Positions 30,332-40,087 of a stretch of DNA of 64,000 nt are shown piece by piece; within the stretch, counting starts at the first letter, position 1, and every line of letters starts with the position of its first letter. The translations under genes and the position numbers were made by a program. The notes below the pieces were generated by a model that saw only the letters and a list, made by a program, of their open reading frames with translations, made no database searches and had not been told where the DNA came from. This DNA comes from Propioniciclava coleopterorum (GTDB lineage: Bacteria; Actinomycetota; Actinomycetes; Propionibacteriales; Propionibacteriaceae), in assembly GCF_011393335.1 (NCBI RefSeq), contig NZ_CP049865.1, positions 992,001 through 1,056,000 on the forward strand, in the 5' to 3' direction.

Positions 30332-31300
30332 GTGAGCACCGCATCATTGACCCGGCCCACCGACGAGGACCTGTCCCTCGTCCCGGCCAAGCCGCGCATC
30401 GGCGACAAGGTCTTCTCGGGCCTGTCCACGGGCGCCGGCATCCTGATCTTCGTCATCCTGGCCGCCGTCGCGATGTTCCTGATCGCCCAGGCCTTCCCGG
30501 CCCTGGTCTCCTCGCCGGAGACGCTGCAGAGCCAGGGCTACGGCCCGTTCCTGTCCTGGGTCGCCCCCTTCGCCTTCGGCACGGTGTACTCCGCGTTCTG
30601 GGCGCTGGTGTTCGCGGTGCCGGTCTCGATCGGGATCGCCCTGTTCATCTCGCACTACGCCCCGCGCCGCCTCGCCGCCACGCTGGGGTACGTCATCGAC
30701 CTGCTGGCCGCCGTCCCCTCGGTCGTCTTCGGCCTGTGGGGCGCGAACGTGTTCGCCCCCGCGCTGCAGCCGCTGCACCAGTGGCTGGCCACCTACCTGG
30801 GTTGGTTCCCGCTGTTCACGCCCCCGGCGTCCGGCACCGGCCGCTCGATGCTCACCACCTCGCTCGTGCTGGCGGTGATGATCCTGCCGATCATCACGTC
30901 GCTGTGCCGCGAGGTGTTCCTCCAGACGCCGAAGCTCCACGAGGAGGCCGCCCTCGCGCTGGGCGCCACCCGCTGGGAGATGGTCAAGATGGCGGTGTTC
31001 CCGTTCGCCCGCGCCGGCATCGTGTCGGCGGTCATGCTCGGCCTGGGCCGCGCGCTGGGCGAGACGATGGCGGTCGCCATGGTGCTGTCGGGCGCCGGCG
31101 TCATCAAGTTCGACATCATCGGCCAGCAGAACCCCAACACCATCGCCGCGACGATCGCCCTCAACTTCCCCGAGGCGTCCGGGCTGCGGATCAACCAGCT
31201 CATCGCCGGGGGCCTCATCCTGTTCGTGATCACCCTGGCGGTCAACATGCTCGCCCGGTGGATCGTCCGCCGCCGCGCCGCGTTCTCGGGAGCCAACTGA
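30332..31300 (+). CDS. pstC: Phosphate ABC transporter permease PstC
   Basis: A 322-residue inner-membrane protein with six core helices, starting at GTG 30332 after GAAGAAGGA. Family motifs: PVSIGIALFISHYAP, the YVIDLLAAVPSVVFGLWG segment, and the cytoplasmic EAA loop LHEEAALALGATRWEMVKMAVFPFARAGIVSAVMLGLGRALGETMAV that docks with PstB. Stop overlaps the pstA start (TGATG), so the permease halves are made together. Confidence 0.95.
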   Translation: MSTASLTRPTDEDLSLVPAKPRIGDKVFSGLSTGAGILIFVILAAVAMFLIAQAFPALVSSPETLQSQGYGPFLSWVAPFAFGTVYSAFWALVFAVPVSIGIALFISHYAPRRLAATLGYVIDLLAAVPSVVFGLWGANVFAPALQPLHQWLATYLGWFPLFTPPASGTGRSMLTTSLVLAVMILPIITSLCREVFLQTPKLHEEAALALGATRWEMVKMAVFPFARAGIVSAVMLGLGRALGETMAVAMVLSGAGVIKFDIIGQQNPNTIAATIALNFPEASGLRINQLIAGGLILFVITLAVNMLARWIVRRRAAFSGAN

Positions 31301-32361
31301 TGACCGCCACCACCGTCCGTCCCGCCGGCGGCTCGCTCACCGCGGGCCAGCTGGGCCGCTGGACGCCGATCACCGTCCTCGTGGGCTCGATCACGCTGGC
31401 GTGCCTCATCACGCTGCTGCTCGGCCCCTTCAACCTCGGGCTGGCCGCCGCCCTGTCCTTCGCCATCTACCAGGGCGCCCTGTTCGCCGCCTCCGCCGCC
31501 GTCGAGGGACGCCGCCGCGCCACCGACCGGCTGATGACCGGGTTCATCGTCGGCGCGTTCCTGCTGGCGCTGGTCCCGCTGATCTGGGTCGCCGGCACCA
31601 CGCTGGTCAACGGCCTGGGCCGCCTCGACGTCGCGTTCTTCAACAACTCGATGCGCAACGTGGTCGGCGAGGGCGGCGGCGCCGTCCACGCCATCTACGG
31701 CACGCTCATGATCACCGGGTTCGCGACGCTCATCTCGGTGCCGGTCGGCCTGCTGACCGCCATCTACCTCGCCGAGTACGGGCGCGGCTCGCTGGCGCGC
31801 GGCATCACGTTCTTCGTGGACGTCATGACCGGCATCCCCTCCATCGTCGCCGGCCTGTTCGCCTACGCCCTGATGACGCTGATCTTCGGGCCGGGCGCGG
31901 TGAGCGGCTTCTCGGGTTCGCTGGCCCTGTCGGTGCTGATGATCCCGGTCGTCGTCCGCTCCACCGAGGAACTGCTGCGCATCGTCCCCAACGAACTGCG
32001 CGAGGCGTCCTACGCCCTCGGCGTCCCGAAGTGGCGCACGATCCTGCGGATCGTCCTGCCGACCGCCGTGTCGGGCATCGTCGCCGGCGTCATCCTGGCG
32101 ATCGCCCGCATCATCGGCGAGACCGCCCCGCTGATGGTCGCGGCGGGCTTCACCCAGAGCGTCAACCTCAACTTCTTCTCCGGCCCCATGATGACGCTGC
32201 CCACGTTCGTGTACGACCAGTACGCGTACCGCGGCGTCCCCCCGGAGGCCTTCGTGGATCGTGCCTGGGCCGGCGCACTCACCCTGATCCTCATCGTCAT
32301 GGCCCTCAACCTCATCGGACGCCTCATCGCCAAGCGCTTCGCGCCCAAGACCGGCCGGTAA
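31300..32361 (+). CDS. pstA: Phosphate ABC transporter permease PstA
   Basis: A 353-residue permease, longer than the usual 280-300, because two extra hydrophobic segments (about residues 25-70) precede the six-helix core. Core motifs: [36 protein letters not shown], and the EAA loop [47 protein letters not shown]. The ATG at 31300 shares its A with the pstC stop. Forms the membrane channel with PstC. Confidence 0.94.
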   Translation: MTATTVRPAGGSLTAGQLGRWTPITVLVGSITLACLITLLLGPFNLGLAAALSFAIYQGALFAASAAVEGRRRATDRLMTGFIVGAFLLALVPLIWVAGTTLVNGLGRLDVAFFNNSMRNVVGEGGGAVHAIYGTLMITGFATLISVPVGLLTAIYLAEYGRGSLARGITFFVDVMTGIPSIVAGLFAYALMTLIFGPGAVSGFSGSLALSVLMIPVVVRSTEELLRIVPNELREASYALGVPKWRTILRIVLPTAVSGIVAGVILAIARIIGETAPLMVAAGFTQSVNLNFFSGPMMTLPTFVYDQYAYRGVPPEAFVDRAWAGALTLILIVMALNLIGRLIAKRFAPKTGR

Positions 32362-32380
32362 TCAAGGAGACCCACGCACC

Positions 32381-33160
32381 ATGTCCAAGCGCATCGAAGC
32401 CAAGAACCTCGACATCTTCTACGGCGACTTCAAGGCCGTCGAGGACGTCTCCATGACCATCGAGCCCCGCGCCGTGACCGCGTTCATCGGCCCGTCCGGC
32501 TGCGGCAAGTCGACCTTCCTGCGGTCGCTGAACCGGATGCACGAGGTCATCCCCGGCGCCTACGTGAAGGGCGAACTGCTCCTGGACGGCGAGGACCTCT
32601 ACGCCCCCGCCGTCGACCCGGTGAACGTCCGCCGCCAGATCGGCATGGTGTTCCAGCGGCCGAACCCGTTCCCGACGATGTCCATCAAGGAGAACGTGCT
32701 GGCCGGGCTCAAGCTCAACAACAAGCGGCTGGGCGCCTCCGAGGCCGACGAGGTCGCCGAGCGCGCGCTGCGGGGGGCCAACCTGTGGGAGGAGGTCAAG
32801 AACCGGCTCGACCTGCCCGGTTCGGGCCTGTCCGGTGGCCAGCAGCAGCGCCTGTGCATCGCCCGCGCGATCGCGATGCGCCCCTCGGTGCTGCTCATGG
32901 ACGAGCCCTGCTCGGCCCTGGACCCGATCTCCACCCTCGCGATCGAGGACCTCATCAGCGAGCTGAAGAACGAGTACACGATCGTGATCGTGACCCACAA
33001 CATGCAGCAGGCGTCCCGCGTCTCCGACACCACCGCGTTCTTCAACATCGCGGGCACCGGCCAGCCGGGCAAGCTGATCGAGATGGACTCCACCCAGACC
33101 ATCTTCACCACCCCCAAGGTGCAGGCCACCGAGGACTACATCACCGGACGGTTCGGCTGA
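32381..33160 (+). CDS. pstB: Phosphate ABC transporter ATPase PstB
   Basis: A 259-residue ABC ATPase that powers phosphate import. Walker [10 protein letters not shown] (about residues 36-44), Q-loop region [14 protein letters not shown], signature [16 protein letters not shown], Walker [14 protein letters not shown] and the H-loop [13 protein letters not shown] are all intact and PstB-like. AAGGAG precedes ATG 32381. No phoU follows, unlike many bacteria; the next gene is a DUF2510 protein, separated by a small GC-rich hairpin (33176-33190). Confidence 0.96.
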   Translation: MSKRIEAKNLDIFYGDFKAVEDVSMTIEPRAVTAFIGPSGCGKSTFLRSLNRMHEVIPGAYVKGELLLDGEDLYAPAVDPVNVRRQIGMVFQRPNPFPTMSIKENVLAGLKLNNKRLGASEADEVAERALRGANLWEEVKNRLDLPGSGLSGGQQQRLCIARAIAMRPSVLLMDEPCSALDPISTLAIEDLISELKNEYTIVIVTHNMQQASRVSDTTAFFNIAGTGQPGKLIEMDSTQTIFTTPKVQATEDYITGRFG

Positions 33161-33215
33161 CCCGCCAGATGGGCCCGGGTCGGGGACCCGTGGGGCGTCC
33201 ACCTAGACTCGCCCC

Positions 33216-34121
33216 ATGAGTCAGCCAGGCTGGTACCCCGACCCGGGCGGTCAGCGGGGCATGTTCCGTTGGTGGGACGGCCGCGCGTGGACGACGCACG
33301 TCACCCCCAACCAGTTCTCCCCGGCGCCGAACCAGGCCGCGCCCGGCACGCTCCCCATCCGGGAGGCCGCCCCCTCCGGGGCATTGCCCTACAACTACGC
33401 CCAGATCGAGCAGCGCTCCTCCAAGAAGGGGCCCATCGCCGCGCTAGTCATCATCGGCCTGCTGGTGGCCGGCCTGATCTTCGGCGGCTGGTACCTGCTC
33501 AGCGGGTTCCGGCTGCCCGGCACCGACGACCCCATCCCGTCGAACCCCACCGCCGACGTCTGCCCCAAGCGGTCCCTGCAGCCCGTCGACGACAGCCCGC
33601 GCGCGACGCCTCCGGGCCGCGTCCAGGGCGGCCGGCTGTCCTACCCGCTGCTGGGCAGCCCGTGGGGCCCCGTGCAGGCCGACGACCGGGTGCCGTTCGG
33701 CCGCGACGCCTTCGGCCAGAACGTCATGATCGAGTCCAACTACGACAGGAAGGGCTCGAGCTGGGTGGCGTCGGTGCTGGTCGCCGAACTGGTCGCCGGT
33801 GACGGCTTCTTCTCCCCCCAGCAGGGCTCTGAGATCGTGACCCGCTGCGTCCTGGGCGTGTTCTACGGCGACGCCGAGGTGCAGCGGCAGGACCGCGTCA
33901 GCCAGGCCACCACGGTCGACGGGAAGGACGCGTGGATCACCGAGATGCACCTGACGTTCTCGATCCCCGGCCTGCGCGAGAAGGGCGAGACGGCGATCAT
34001 CGTGATCGTCGCGACCGGCGAGGAGTCCTCCAGCCTGTACTACGCGTCCATCCCCGACAGCCGCCCCGACCTGCTGGCCACCGCCCGCCAGCTCCAGTCC
34101 CAGCTGCGCGTCGAGCCCTAG
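33216..34121 (+). CDS. DUF2510 membrane-anchored protein with extracytoplasmic domain
   Basis: A 301-residue protein. The N-terminal MSQPGWYPDPGGQRGMFRWWDGRAWTTHV is a textbook DUF2510 domain (WYPDP...RWWDGxxWT), followed by a Pro/Ala linker, one transmembrane helix (about residues 72-92) and a secreted domain of about 200 residues with paired cysteines (DVCPKR and VTRCVLG). DUF2510 is an actinobacterial cytosolic module placed before membrane anchors; its role is unknown. The outer domain matches no family I can name. TAGACT at 33204-33209 may be a -10 just upstream of the ATG, giving a very short leader. Confidence 0.8.
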   Translation: MSQPGWYPDPGGQRGMFRWWDGRAWTTHVTPNQFSPAPNQAAPGTLPIREAAPSGALPYNYAQIEQRSSKKGPIAALVIIGLLVAGLIFGGWYLLSGFRLPGTDDPIPSNPTADVCPKRSLQPVDDSPRATPPGRVQGGRLSYPLLGSPWGPVQADDRVPFGRDAFGQNVMIESNYDRKGSSWVASVLVAELVAGDGFFSPQQGSEIVTRCVLGVFYGDAEVQRQDRVSQATTVDGKDAWITEMHLTFSIPGLREKGETAIIVIVATGEESSSLYYASIPDSRPDLLATARQLQSQLRVEP

Positions 34122-34174
34122 CCGCCCGCCCGTGCGTCCTGGGCCGCTCACGCGCCCGGACGCCGGGGCCGGGC

Positions 34175-35398
34175 TCAGCCGCGGGCCGGGGAGCAGGTGG
34201 TGACGCCGAGGCGTCCCTTCAGCGTCATGACGCGGGCCGCGCTCGCCTTCACCTGGTCGGCGAACGCCGGGTCCGCCTCGCCGGCCTCGACCAGGCCAGT
34301 CACCATCGCCGTGGCGGCGGCCGGGTCGACGCTGATCGCCAGATCCCCGCCCGCCTTCACGAACCGCACCGCGCGCTGCTTGGCCGGGACGTCCGCGACG
34401 GCCTTGGCCACGCCCAGGTCGTCGCTGGTGATGACGCCGTCGAATCCCAGGCTGCGCGCGATCGCGATCACCTTCGGGCTGAACGCCGCGGGCGCCGAGC
34501 CGTCGATCTTGGAGAAGTAGGCGGTCGAGATCATGATCGAGGCGACGTCGGCGTCGATGGCCGTCCGGTAGGGGGCCAGCGCCGGGTCGTCGGCGGTCGT
34601 CACGTCGTCCACGACCTTCGCGGCGAAGTCGGTGTTGCCGGTGACCTGCCCGAGGTTGGGGAAGTGCTTCACGGTCGCCCCGATGCCCGAGCGCTGGAAG
34701 CCGTCGACGACGGCGCCCACCTTGGCGGCGACCTGGTCGGGCTCGGATCCGTAGCCGCGGCCCAGCTTGCCGATGGGCTCGTTCGAGGACTGCTTGGACG
34801 CGGGCACCACGTCGGCCACGGGGGCGAAGTTGAGGTCCACCCCGGCGGCGCGGAGCTCCTTGCCCCACGTCGCCGCCTTGCCGGTGAGCTCGGCGTCGCT
34901 CAGCTTGGCCTGCTGCGCGGCGGACGGCATCGCGGTGAACCCGCTGCCCTTGAGCCGGACGACGCTGCCTCCCTCCTGGTCCACCCCGATCAGGACGCCG
35001 TGGGCGCCGCCGGCTTTGCGGATGGCGTCCGTGCGGGCCTTGGTCCCGCTCACCCCGTCGCTGGTGGAGCCCATGAGGATCGCCGACCCGATGTGGGAGT
35101 TCTTGATCGCCTTTGCCTCGGCGTCGTCCAGGGCGCCGGTGACCCCGATCATGACGAGCTGGCCGGCGGCGGTCCTGAGGTCCATGGCGCGGGCGAGGGC
35201 GTCGCAGGTGTTGCCGGGCCCGGACGCCGTCGGCGTGCCCGCGGGGGTGGTCGGCGCGGCGGTGTGACCCGGCGTGGTGGGCGGCGGCGTTGAGCCGCCC
35301 GGGGAGCCGGGGGACGGCGAGGGGCCGCCGGGCTGCACCTGCGCGCAGCCGACCAGCGCGAAGCCCACCAGGCCGACCAGGACGCCGCGGGCGCGCAT
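34175..35398 (-). CDS. GH3-family lipoprotein, beta-N-acetylhexosaminidase (NagZ/LpqI type)
   Basis: A 407-residue lipoprotein: signal ending ALVGC (Cys18), Pro/Thr-rich linker to about residue 60, then a GH3 domain. Family motifs: LIGVDQEGGSVVRLKG (substrate Arg/Glu), GVDLNFAPVADV, VKHFPNLGQVTGNTD (the actinobacterial version of KHFPGxG) and GVITSDDLGVAKAV, whose Asp is the nucleophile. Enzymes of this branch remove GlcNAc from peptidoglycan fragments on the cell surface for wall recycling. The start ATG 35398 overlaps the mycothione reductase stop (TGATG), so expression is coupled, though the functions are not obviously related. Confidence 0.88.
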   Translation of the reverse strand: MRARGVLVGLVGFALVGCAQVQPGGPSPSPGSPGGSTPPPTTPGHTAAPTTPAGTPTASGPGNTCDALARAMDLRTAAGQLVMIGVTGALDDAEAKAIKNSHIGSAILMGSTSDGVSGTKARTDAIRKAGGAHGVLIGVDQEGGSVVRLKGSGFTAMPSAAQQAKLSDAELTGKAATWGKELRAAGVDLNFAPVADVVPASKQSSNEPIGKLGRGYGSEPDQVAAKVGAVVDGFQRSGIGATVKHFPNLGQVTGNTDFAAKVVDDVTTADDPALAPYRTAIDADVASIMISTAYFSKIDGSAPAAFSPKVIAIARSLGFDGVITSDDLGVAKAVADVPAKQRAVRFVKAGGDLAISVDPAAATAMVTGLVEAGEADPAFADQVKASAARVMTLKGRLGVTTCSPARG

Positions 35399-36791
35399 CA
35401 CGCCACCTCGTCGAGGTCCAGGCCGAGCAGGGCGTTCTCGACCACCTCGGTCAGCGCCGGGTGGATCCAGTACTGGCCGCGCGCCATCGTGTGGGCGTCC
35501 AGGCCGAACGTCATCGCCTGGATCAGCGGCTGGATGAGGGTGGACGCCTGCGGCCCGATGAGGTGCGCGCCGACGATCCGGCCGCTCACCCGGTCGGCGA
35601 CGACCTTGACGAAGCTGGTGGTGTCCTCCATCGCCCAACCATAGGCCGTGCCCCCGAAGTCCTGGATGGCGACGGCGACGTCGAGGCCGCCGTCGCGGGC
35701 CTGCGCCTCGGTCAGACCCACCGAGGCGACCTGCGGGTGCCCGAAGACGGCGTGCGGCACGGGGCGGGCGTCCCGACGGGCGGGTTCCGCCGGGTCGAGC
35801 AGGTTGTGCTGCACGATTCGGGCCTCGTGGTTGGCGACGTGCTTGAGCATCCAGGGCGAGGAGACGTCGCCGAGCGCCCAGACGCCGGGGACGCTCGTGC
35901 GCTGTTGGTCGTCCACGACGACGAAGCCGGCCGCGTCGGTGTCGATGCCGGCGACGCGCACGTCCAGTTCGTCGCCGTTGGGGCGGCGTCCGGTCGCGAC
36001 CAGCAGCAGATCGGACTCGACCCGGTGCTCGGCGCCGTCCCGGCCGCGGGTCGTCACGGTCACCGCGCCGTCCGTCATGGCGACGGCGGTGGCCTCCTGC
36101 TCGAGCAGCAGGTCGACGCGGTCGCGCATCAGTTCTGTGTAGCGCTCCCCGACGGCGACGTCCTCGCGGCTGAGCATCCGCCCGGAGCGTCCGATCATGG
36201 TGACCTGCGCGCCGAAGCCGGCGAACACGTGCGCGAACTCCGATCCGATGTAGCCGGTGCCCAGGATGGTGACGCGGCGCGGCAGCGCCTCCAGGCGCAT
36301 CACCGTGTCGGAGGTGTGCGCCAGGCCGGCCTCGAAGGCGTCCGCCAGCCCGGGGAGCGCCGGGATCACCGCCCGGGATCCGGCGGCGACGACGATCTGC
36401 GGCGCGGTGATCTCCTGCTCCCCGACCCGCAGCACCCTGGGCCCGACGAAGCGGCCGGTCTCCCGGAACAGGGTGACGTTCGGGGACTCGGCCCGCCACG
36501 TCTCGCCGCTGAGGGAGATCGCGTCGGTGCGCCCGAAGATGCGGTCGCGCACCTGGGCCCAGTCGGCCGTCGGCTGCTCGATGTGGACGCCGACCCGCGC
36601 GGCCTCCTCGGGGCTGGTGAGGAAGTCCGCCGGGAGCACGAACATCTTGGTGGGGATGCAGCCGTAGTTCAGGCAGGTCCCCCGAACATCCGACCGTTGT
36701 CGAGGAGGGCGACCCGCTTGCCTGCGAACCGCTCATCGAGGATGGAGTTACCGGAGCCGGCTCCGATGACGATGAGATCGTATTCAAGCAC
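35398..36791 (-). pseudogene. mtr: Mycothione reductase, frameshifted as read
   Basis: Repaired length about 464 residues. From GTG 36791: LEYDLIVIGAGSGNSIL (FAD GxGxxG) runs to RMFGG, then an early stop; adding one base to CCCCC 36679-36683 restores GGTCLNYGCIPTKMFVLPAD, the redox-active CxxxxC site with the KMFV extension typical of mycothione reductase rather than lipoamide dehydrogenase. Downstream: NADPH-domain ILGTGYIGSEFAHVFAGFG, second FAD contact VPGVWALGDVS, and C-terminal dimer domain IHPALTEVVENALL with the His-Glu pair. It reduces mycothiol disulfide with NADPH and complements mshD. The break splits the active-site loop but fits the window-wide run-length pattern, so the gene is probably intact. 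Confidence 0.85.
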
Positions 36792-36803
36792 CCGGCAAGT
36801 TTG

Positions 36804-37724
36804 TCAGATGCCCGCGTAGGAGTGCAGACCGGTCACCAGCAGGTTGATGCCGATGAAGTTGAACCAGAACACCGCCACGCCGATGATGGCGAGCCAGGCG
36901 GCCCGGGCGCCCTTCCAGCCGGCCGTGACCCGGGCGTGCAGGTAGGCCGCGAAGATCACCCAGGTGACCAGCGACCAGGTCTCCTTGGGGTCCCAGCCCC
37001 AGAATCGGCCCCACGCGTAGTCGGCCCACACGGCCCCGGCGAGGATCGTGAAGGTCCACAGCGGGAACGCGAACCGCAGGACGCGGAAGCTGAAGTCGTC
37101 CAGCTTCGCCGCCGACGGCAGCTGGGCGAGGTAGCCCGTGACGGGGCCGCGCTTCTCGGCGCGCGCCTTGATGAGGTACAGGATGGCGGCGATGCCGCCG
37201 ACGTTGAACGCGGCGCCGGCGACCGCCGCGGCGACGATGTGGATGATGAACCACACCGAGTGCAGCGCCGGGACCAGCGGCGCCACCGCCACGTAGAACA
37301 CCGTGACCGCCAGGCCCTGACCGACGGCGAGCAGCAGCGTGACGGGCAGCCCCAGCCACGTCCAGCCGCGCCGGAGCACGAGGATGAGGTAGAAGATCGC
37401 GGCGAACGCCAGCGAACTGGTGACGAACTCGTACATGTTGCCCCAGGGCATCCGCTGCCCGGCGACGCCGCGGAGCACGACGCCCGCGACGTGGCAGATC
37501 ACCGCGATGACCGTCAGGGCCACGCCGATCCGGGCGAACCGCGCGCCGCGGCCCGCCCCGGCGTCCGGGGCGGCGGGCTCCTCGGCGGGTGCGCCGGCGC
37601 CGACCGGCACCAGGGCGGGCTCGGGACGCCGCGCCGCCGCCCACTCCAGCGCGTGCGCGCTCATCGCCAGCAGGTAGATCACCGCCGAGGTGACCATGGC
37701 GAGGCTCGAGTAGTACGCGATCAT
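36804..37724 (-). CDS. ccsB: Cytochrome c biogenesis protein CcsB/CcsA (heme handling)
   Basis: A 306-residue membrane protein with about eight helices. The heme-handling motif is WGRFWGWDPKETWSL (about residues 245-259, Trp-rich, periplasmic side), flanked by the histidines MYEF...HSVWFIIHIV. With ResB it forms the system II cytochrome c synthase that carries heme out and attaches it to CxxCH apocytochromes. The ATG at 37724 overlaps the resB stop (ATGA). Last member of the bS22/glutaredoxin-to-ccsB run, 12 bp before mycothione reductase. Confidence 0.93.
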   Translation of the reverse strand: MIAYYSSLAMVTSAVIYLLAMSAHALEWAAARRPEPALVPVGAGAPAEEPAAPDAGAGRGARFARIGVALTVIAVICHVAGVVLRGVAGQRMPWGNMYEFVTSSLAFAAIFYLILVLRRGWTWLGLPVTLLLAVGQGLAVTVFYVAVAPLVPALHSVWFIIHIVAAAVAGAAFNVGGIAAILYLIKARAEKRGPVTGYLAQLPSAAKLDDFSFRVLRFAFPLWTFTILAGAVWADYAWGRFWGWDPKETWSLVTWVIFAAYLHARVTAGWKGARAAWLAIIGVAVFWFNFIGINLLVTGLHSYAGI

Positions 37725-39322
37725 CGTGCGACCTCCTGCGCTGCGGCGGGTGAAGCGGGGGTGGAGTCATCATCGTCGGTGGCGGCCACCTCGGCCACCC
37801 CCGGGCCCTCGACGCCGTCGCGGGCGTCCGGGTGCGGGACGCCGGCGGCGGCGGCCAACTCGTCCACGTCGTCGGCCAGGCCGGTGGCGGACTCGGCGCG
37901 GTCCAGGCCGCCGGCCTCGACGCGGAGCGCGCCGTCGGCGTCCGGGCGGACGCGCAGCCACAGCCGGCGCGGCCGGATGTAGAGGCTGGCGGACACGCCG
38001 GCGACGGCCAGCAGCACCGAGGCGATCACGAGCCACAGGCCGGGCTCGTAGCTGACCTGGAGCTTGGTCCAGCGCCGCCAGTCGTCGAAGCTGAGCTTGG
38101 AGCCGTCGGGCAGGTCGACGATCTGCCCGGGCGCGATCTTGAACGTGACCAGCGTGCCGTCGGGCGTCCGCATCTGGGTGAGCCCGGTCTTGTTGAGCGA
38201 GTACACCGACTCGGGCAGCCCGGTCTCGGTGCGGGGCTCCCCCGCCCAGACGGTGAGGAACATCTCGGGCTGCAGCGCGTCGGGGAACACCGAGCGGGGG
38301 CCCTGGTCGTCGACGACCGCCGTGGGCAGGAAGAAGCCCTCGAAGCCGAGGTACTGCGGGCGGGCGTCGGGGACCTTCACCACGCCCATCGAGGTGAAGT
38401 TCCCGTCCTGGGGCAGGAACACGACCGGCCCGGAGAACGCCACCTGCCCGGTGGGGTCGGTGACCGTGACGACCGGCGCGTACCCGTGCCCGACGAGGTG
38501 GATCTGGGTGCCGTCGACCACCAGCGGCTCGTTGACCTCGATCGTGGCCGTCTCCGGCGAGCCGTCGGCGTGTGCGACCCGGACGTCGGCGCTGAAGACG
38601 CGGGCGGCGCCGCGCTGCACCTCGCCGGTCTCGAACTTCGCGGTGAACCGGTCGATCCACACCGTGAAGGGAGCCAGGTCGGCCGGCTTGAACGCCGCGC
38701 CGGCGGTGAAGTCGTCGTACTGGGTGAGGTTGTTGGAGAACGCCTGCCCCTCGACGGTGATGACCTCGCCCTTGTAGCCCCACAGCGAGTTCCAGCCGAG
38801 CCCCACCAGCATGATGACGAAGCTCAGGTGGAACAGGATGTTGCCGAACTCGCGCAGGTAGCCCCGCTCGGCGGCGACCGACTCGCCGTCGCGGCGCACC
38901 CGGAACCGCTTGGACCGCAGCAGCGCCTCGCCGGCGTCCAGCGCCTCGTCGGCCGACAGTGCGGTGGTCCCGGACGCCTGCGCGGGCAGCCGGTGGAGGT
39001 GCCGCGGCGTCCGCGGCGGCGGCGTGGAGAGCGCGCGGACGTACACGCCGATCCGCGGGACGATGCAGCCGATCAGCGAGATCATCAGCAGCAGGTAGAC
39101 CGCCGCGAACCAGGGCGAGTGGTACACGTCGAACAGGCCGAGGCGCTCGTAGAGGTCGGCGACGGCCGGGTTGGCGGCCTTCCAGTCCGAGACCCGGATC
39201 GGGGCGACCGGACGCTGCGGCAGCAGCGAGCCGGGGATCGCGACGACCGCGAGGGTGAACAGCAGCAGCAGCGCCGTCCGCATCGAGGTGAGCTGCACCC
39301 AGAACAACCGCAGGAACCGCAC
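37721..39322 (-). CDS. resB: Cytochrome c biogenesis protein ResB
   Basis: A 533-residue membrane protein: three N-terminal helices (FWVQLTSMRTALLLLFTLAVVAIPGSLLPQR is the ResB start), a large extracytoplasmic beta-rich domain (about 190-440) and a last helix (about 450-470), then an acidic C-terminal tail. Partner of CcsB in the system II cytochrome c synthase. The GTG at 39322 lies directly against the ccdA stop with no gap. Family length is normal for actinobacteria. Confidence 0.93.
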   Translation of the reverse strand: MRFLRLFWVQLTSMRTALLLLFTLAVVAIPGSLLPQRPVAPIRVSDWKAANPAVADLYERLGLFDVYHSPWFAAVYLLLMISLIGCIVPRIGVYVRALSTPPPRTPRHLHRLPAQASGTTALSADEALDAGEALLRSKRFRVRRDGESVAAERGYLREFGNILFHLSFVIMLVGLGWNSLWGYKGEVITVEGQAFSNNLTQYDDFTAGAAFKPADLAPFTVWIDRFTAKFETGEVQRGAARVFSADVRVAHADGSPETATIEVNEPLVVDGTQIHLVGHGYAPVVTVTDPTGQVAFSGPVVFLPQDGNFTSMGVVKVPDARPQYLGFEGFFLPTAVVDDQGPRSVFPDALQPEMFLTVWAGEPRTETGLPESVYSLNKTGLTQMRTPDGTLVTFKIAPGQIVDLPDGSKLSFDDWRRWTKLQVSYEPGLWLVIASVLLAVAGVSASLYIRPRRLWLRVRPDADGALRVEAGGLDRAESATGLADDVDELAAAAGVPHPDARDGVEGPGVAEVAATDDDDSTPASPAAAQEVAR

Positions 39323-40087
39323 CTAGATCACCAGGCCCCACGCCGAGGCCCACTGCCGGAACACGCCCATGAGCGCGTCCCACAGGCCCGTGACCAGCAG
39401 CAGGCCGACGATGACCATCATGCCGCCGCCGATCTTCTGCAGCAGTTCGTGGCGCTTCTTGACCCAGTTCATCGTCCCGGCGAACCGGTCGAACGCCAGG
39501 CCCGCGACGACGAACGGGATGCCCAGGCCGAGCGCGTAGACCAGCGCCAGCACCGCGCCGCGCAGGGCGGTGCCCTCGTTGATCGCCAGGCTCATCACCA
39601 CGGCGAGCGTCGGTCCGATGCAGGGCGTCCAGCCCAGGCCGAACACGATGCCGAGCAGGGGCGCGGCGGCCAGCCCGACGGCCGGCGCCTTGGAGATGCG
39701 GAAGGTGCGCTGCCCGATGCCGACCACCCCGGCGAACACGAGGCCCAGGACGATGGTCAGAACGCCGATCGCGATCGAGATGGGGCGGCTGTAGGTCAAC
39801 AGCAGGCCGCCGAGGCCCCCGAAGAGGGCGCCGGTGGAGACGAACACGAACGCGAAGCCGAGGATGAACAGGCTGGTGCCGGCCAGCATGCGGCCGCGCG
39901 ACCCCTTGCCCGAGGTCACGTCGGTCGCCGCGAGCCCGGTGGCGTAGCTGAGGTAGCCGGGCAGCAGCGGCAGGACGCACGGCGAGAAGAAGGAGACCAG
40001 CCCGGCCAGCAGCGCCACGGGGAGCGCGAGCAGCATCGAGCCGCCCGCCGCCGCGGCGAACCACTGCCCCAGGTCCAGCGGGGTCAT
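39323..40087 (-). CDS. ccdA: Thiol-disulfide transporter CcdA
   Basis: A 254-residue six-helix membrane protein. The two redox cysteines are in FFSPCVLPLLPGYLSY (helix 1) and GWTPCIGPTLAVV (helix 4), each beside the typical prolines. CcdA carries electrons from cytoplasmic thioredoxin to outward-facing thiol proteins, here TlpA, keeping apocytochrome c thiols reduced. Its ATG (40087) overlaps the tlpA stop by ATGA. Start gives MTPLDLGQWFAAAAGG. Confidence 0.94.
   Translation of the reverse strand: MTPLDLGQWFAAAAGGSMLLALPVALLAGLVSFFSPCVLPLLPGYLSYATGLAATDVTSGKGSRGRMLAGTSLFILGFAFVFVSTGALFGGLGGLLLTYSRPISIAIGVLTIVLGLVFAGVVGIGQRTFRISKAPAVGLAAAPLLGIVFGLGWTPCIGPTLAVVMSLAINEGTALRGAVLALVYALGLGIPFVVAGLAFDRFAGTMNWVKKRHELLQKIGGGMMVIVGLLLVTGLWDALMGVFRQWASAWGLVI

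Noticed and set aside
34175-35398. Loss of the catalytic loop His in the GH3 lipoprotein
   Set aside because: KHFPxLGxVxGNTD is the ordinary form in actinobacterial homologs as I recall them.
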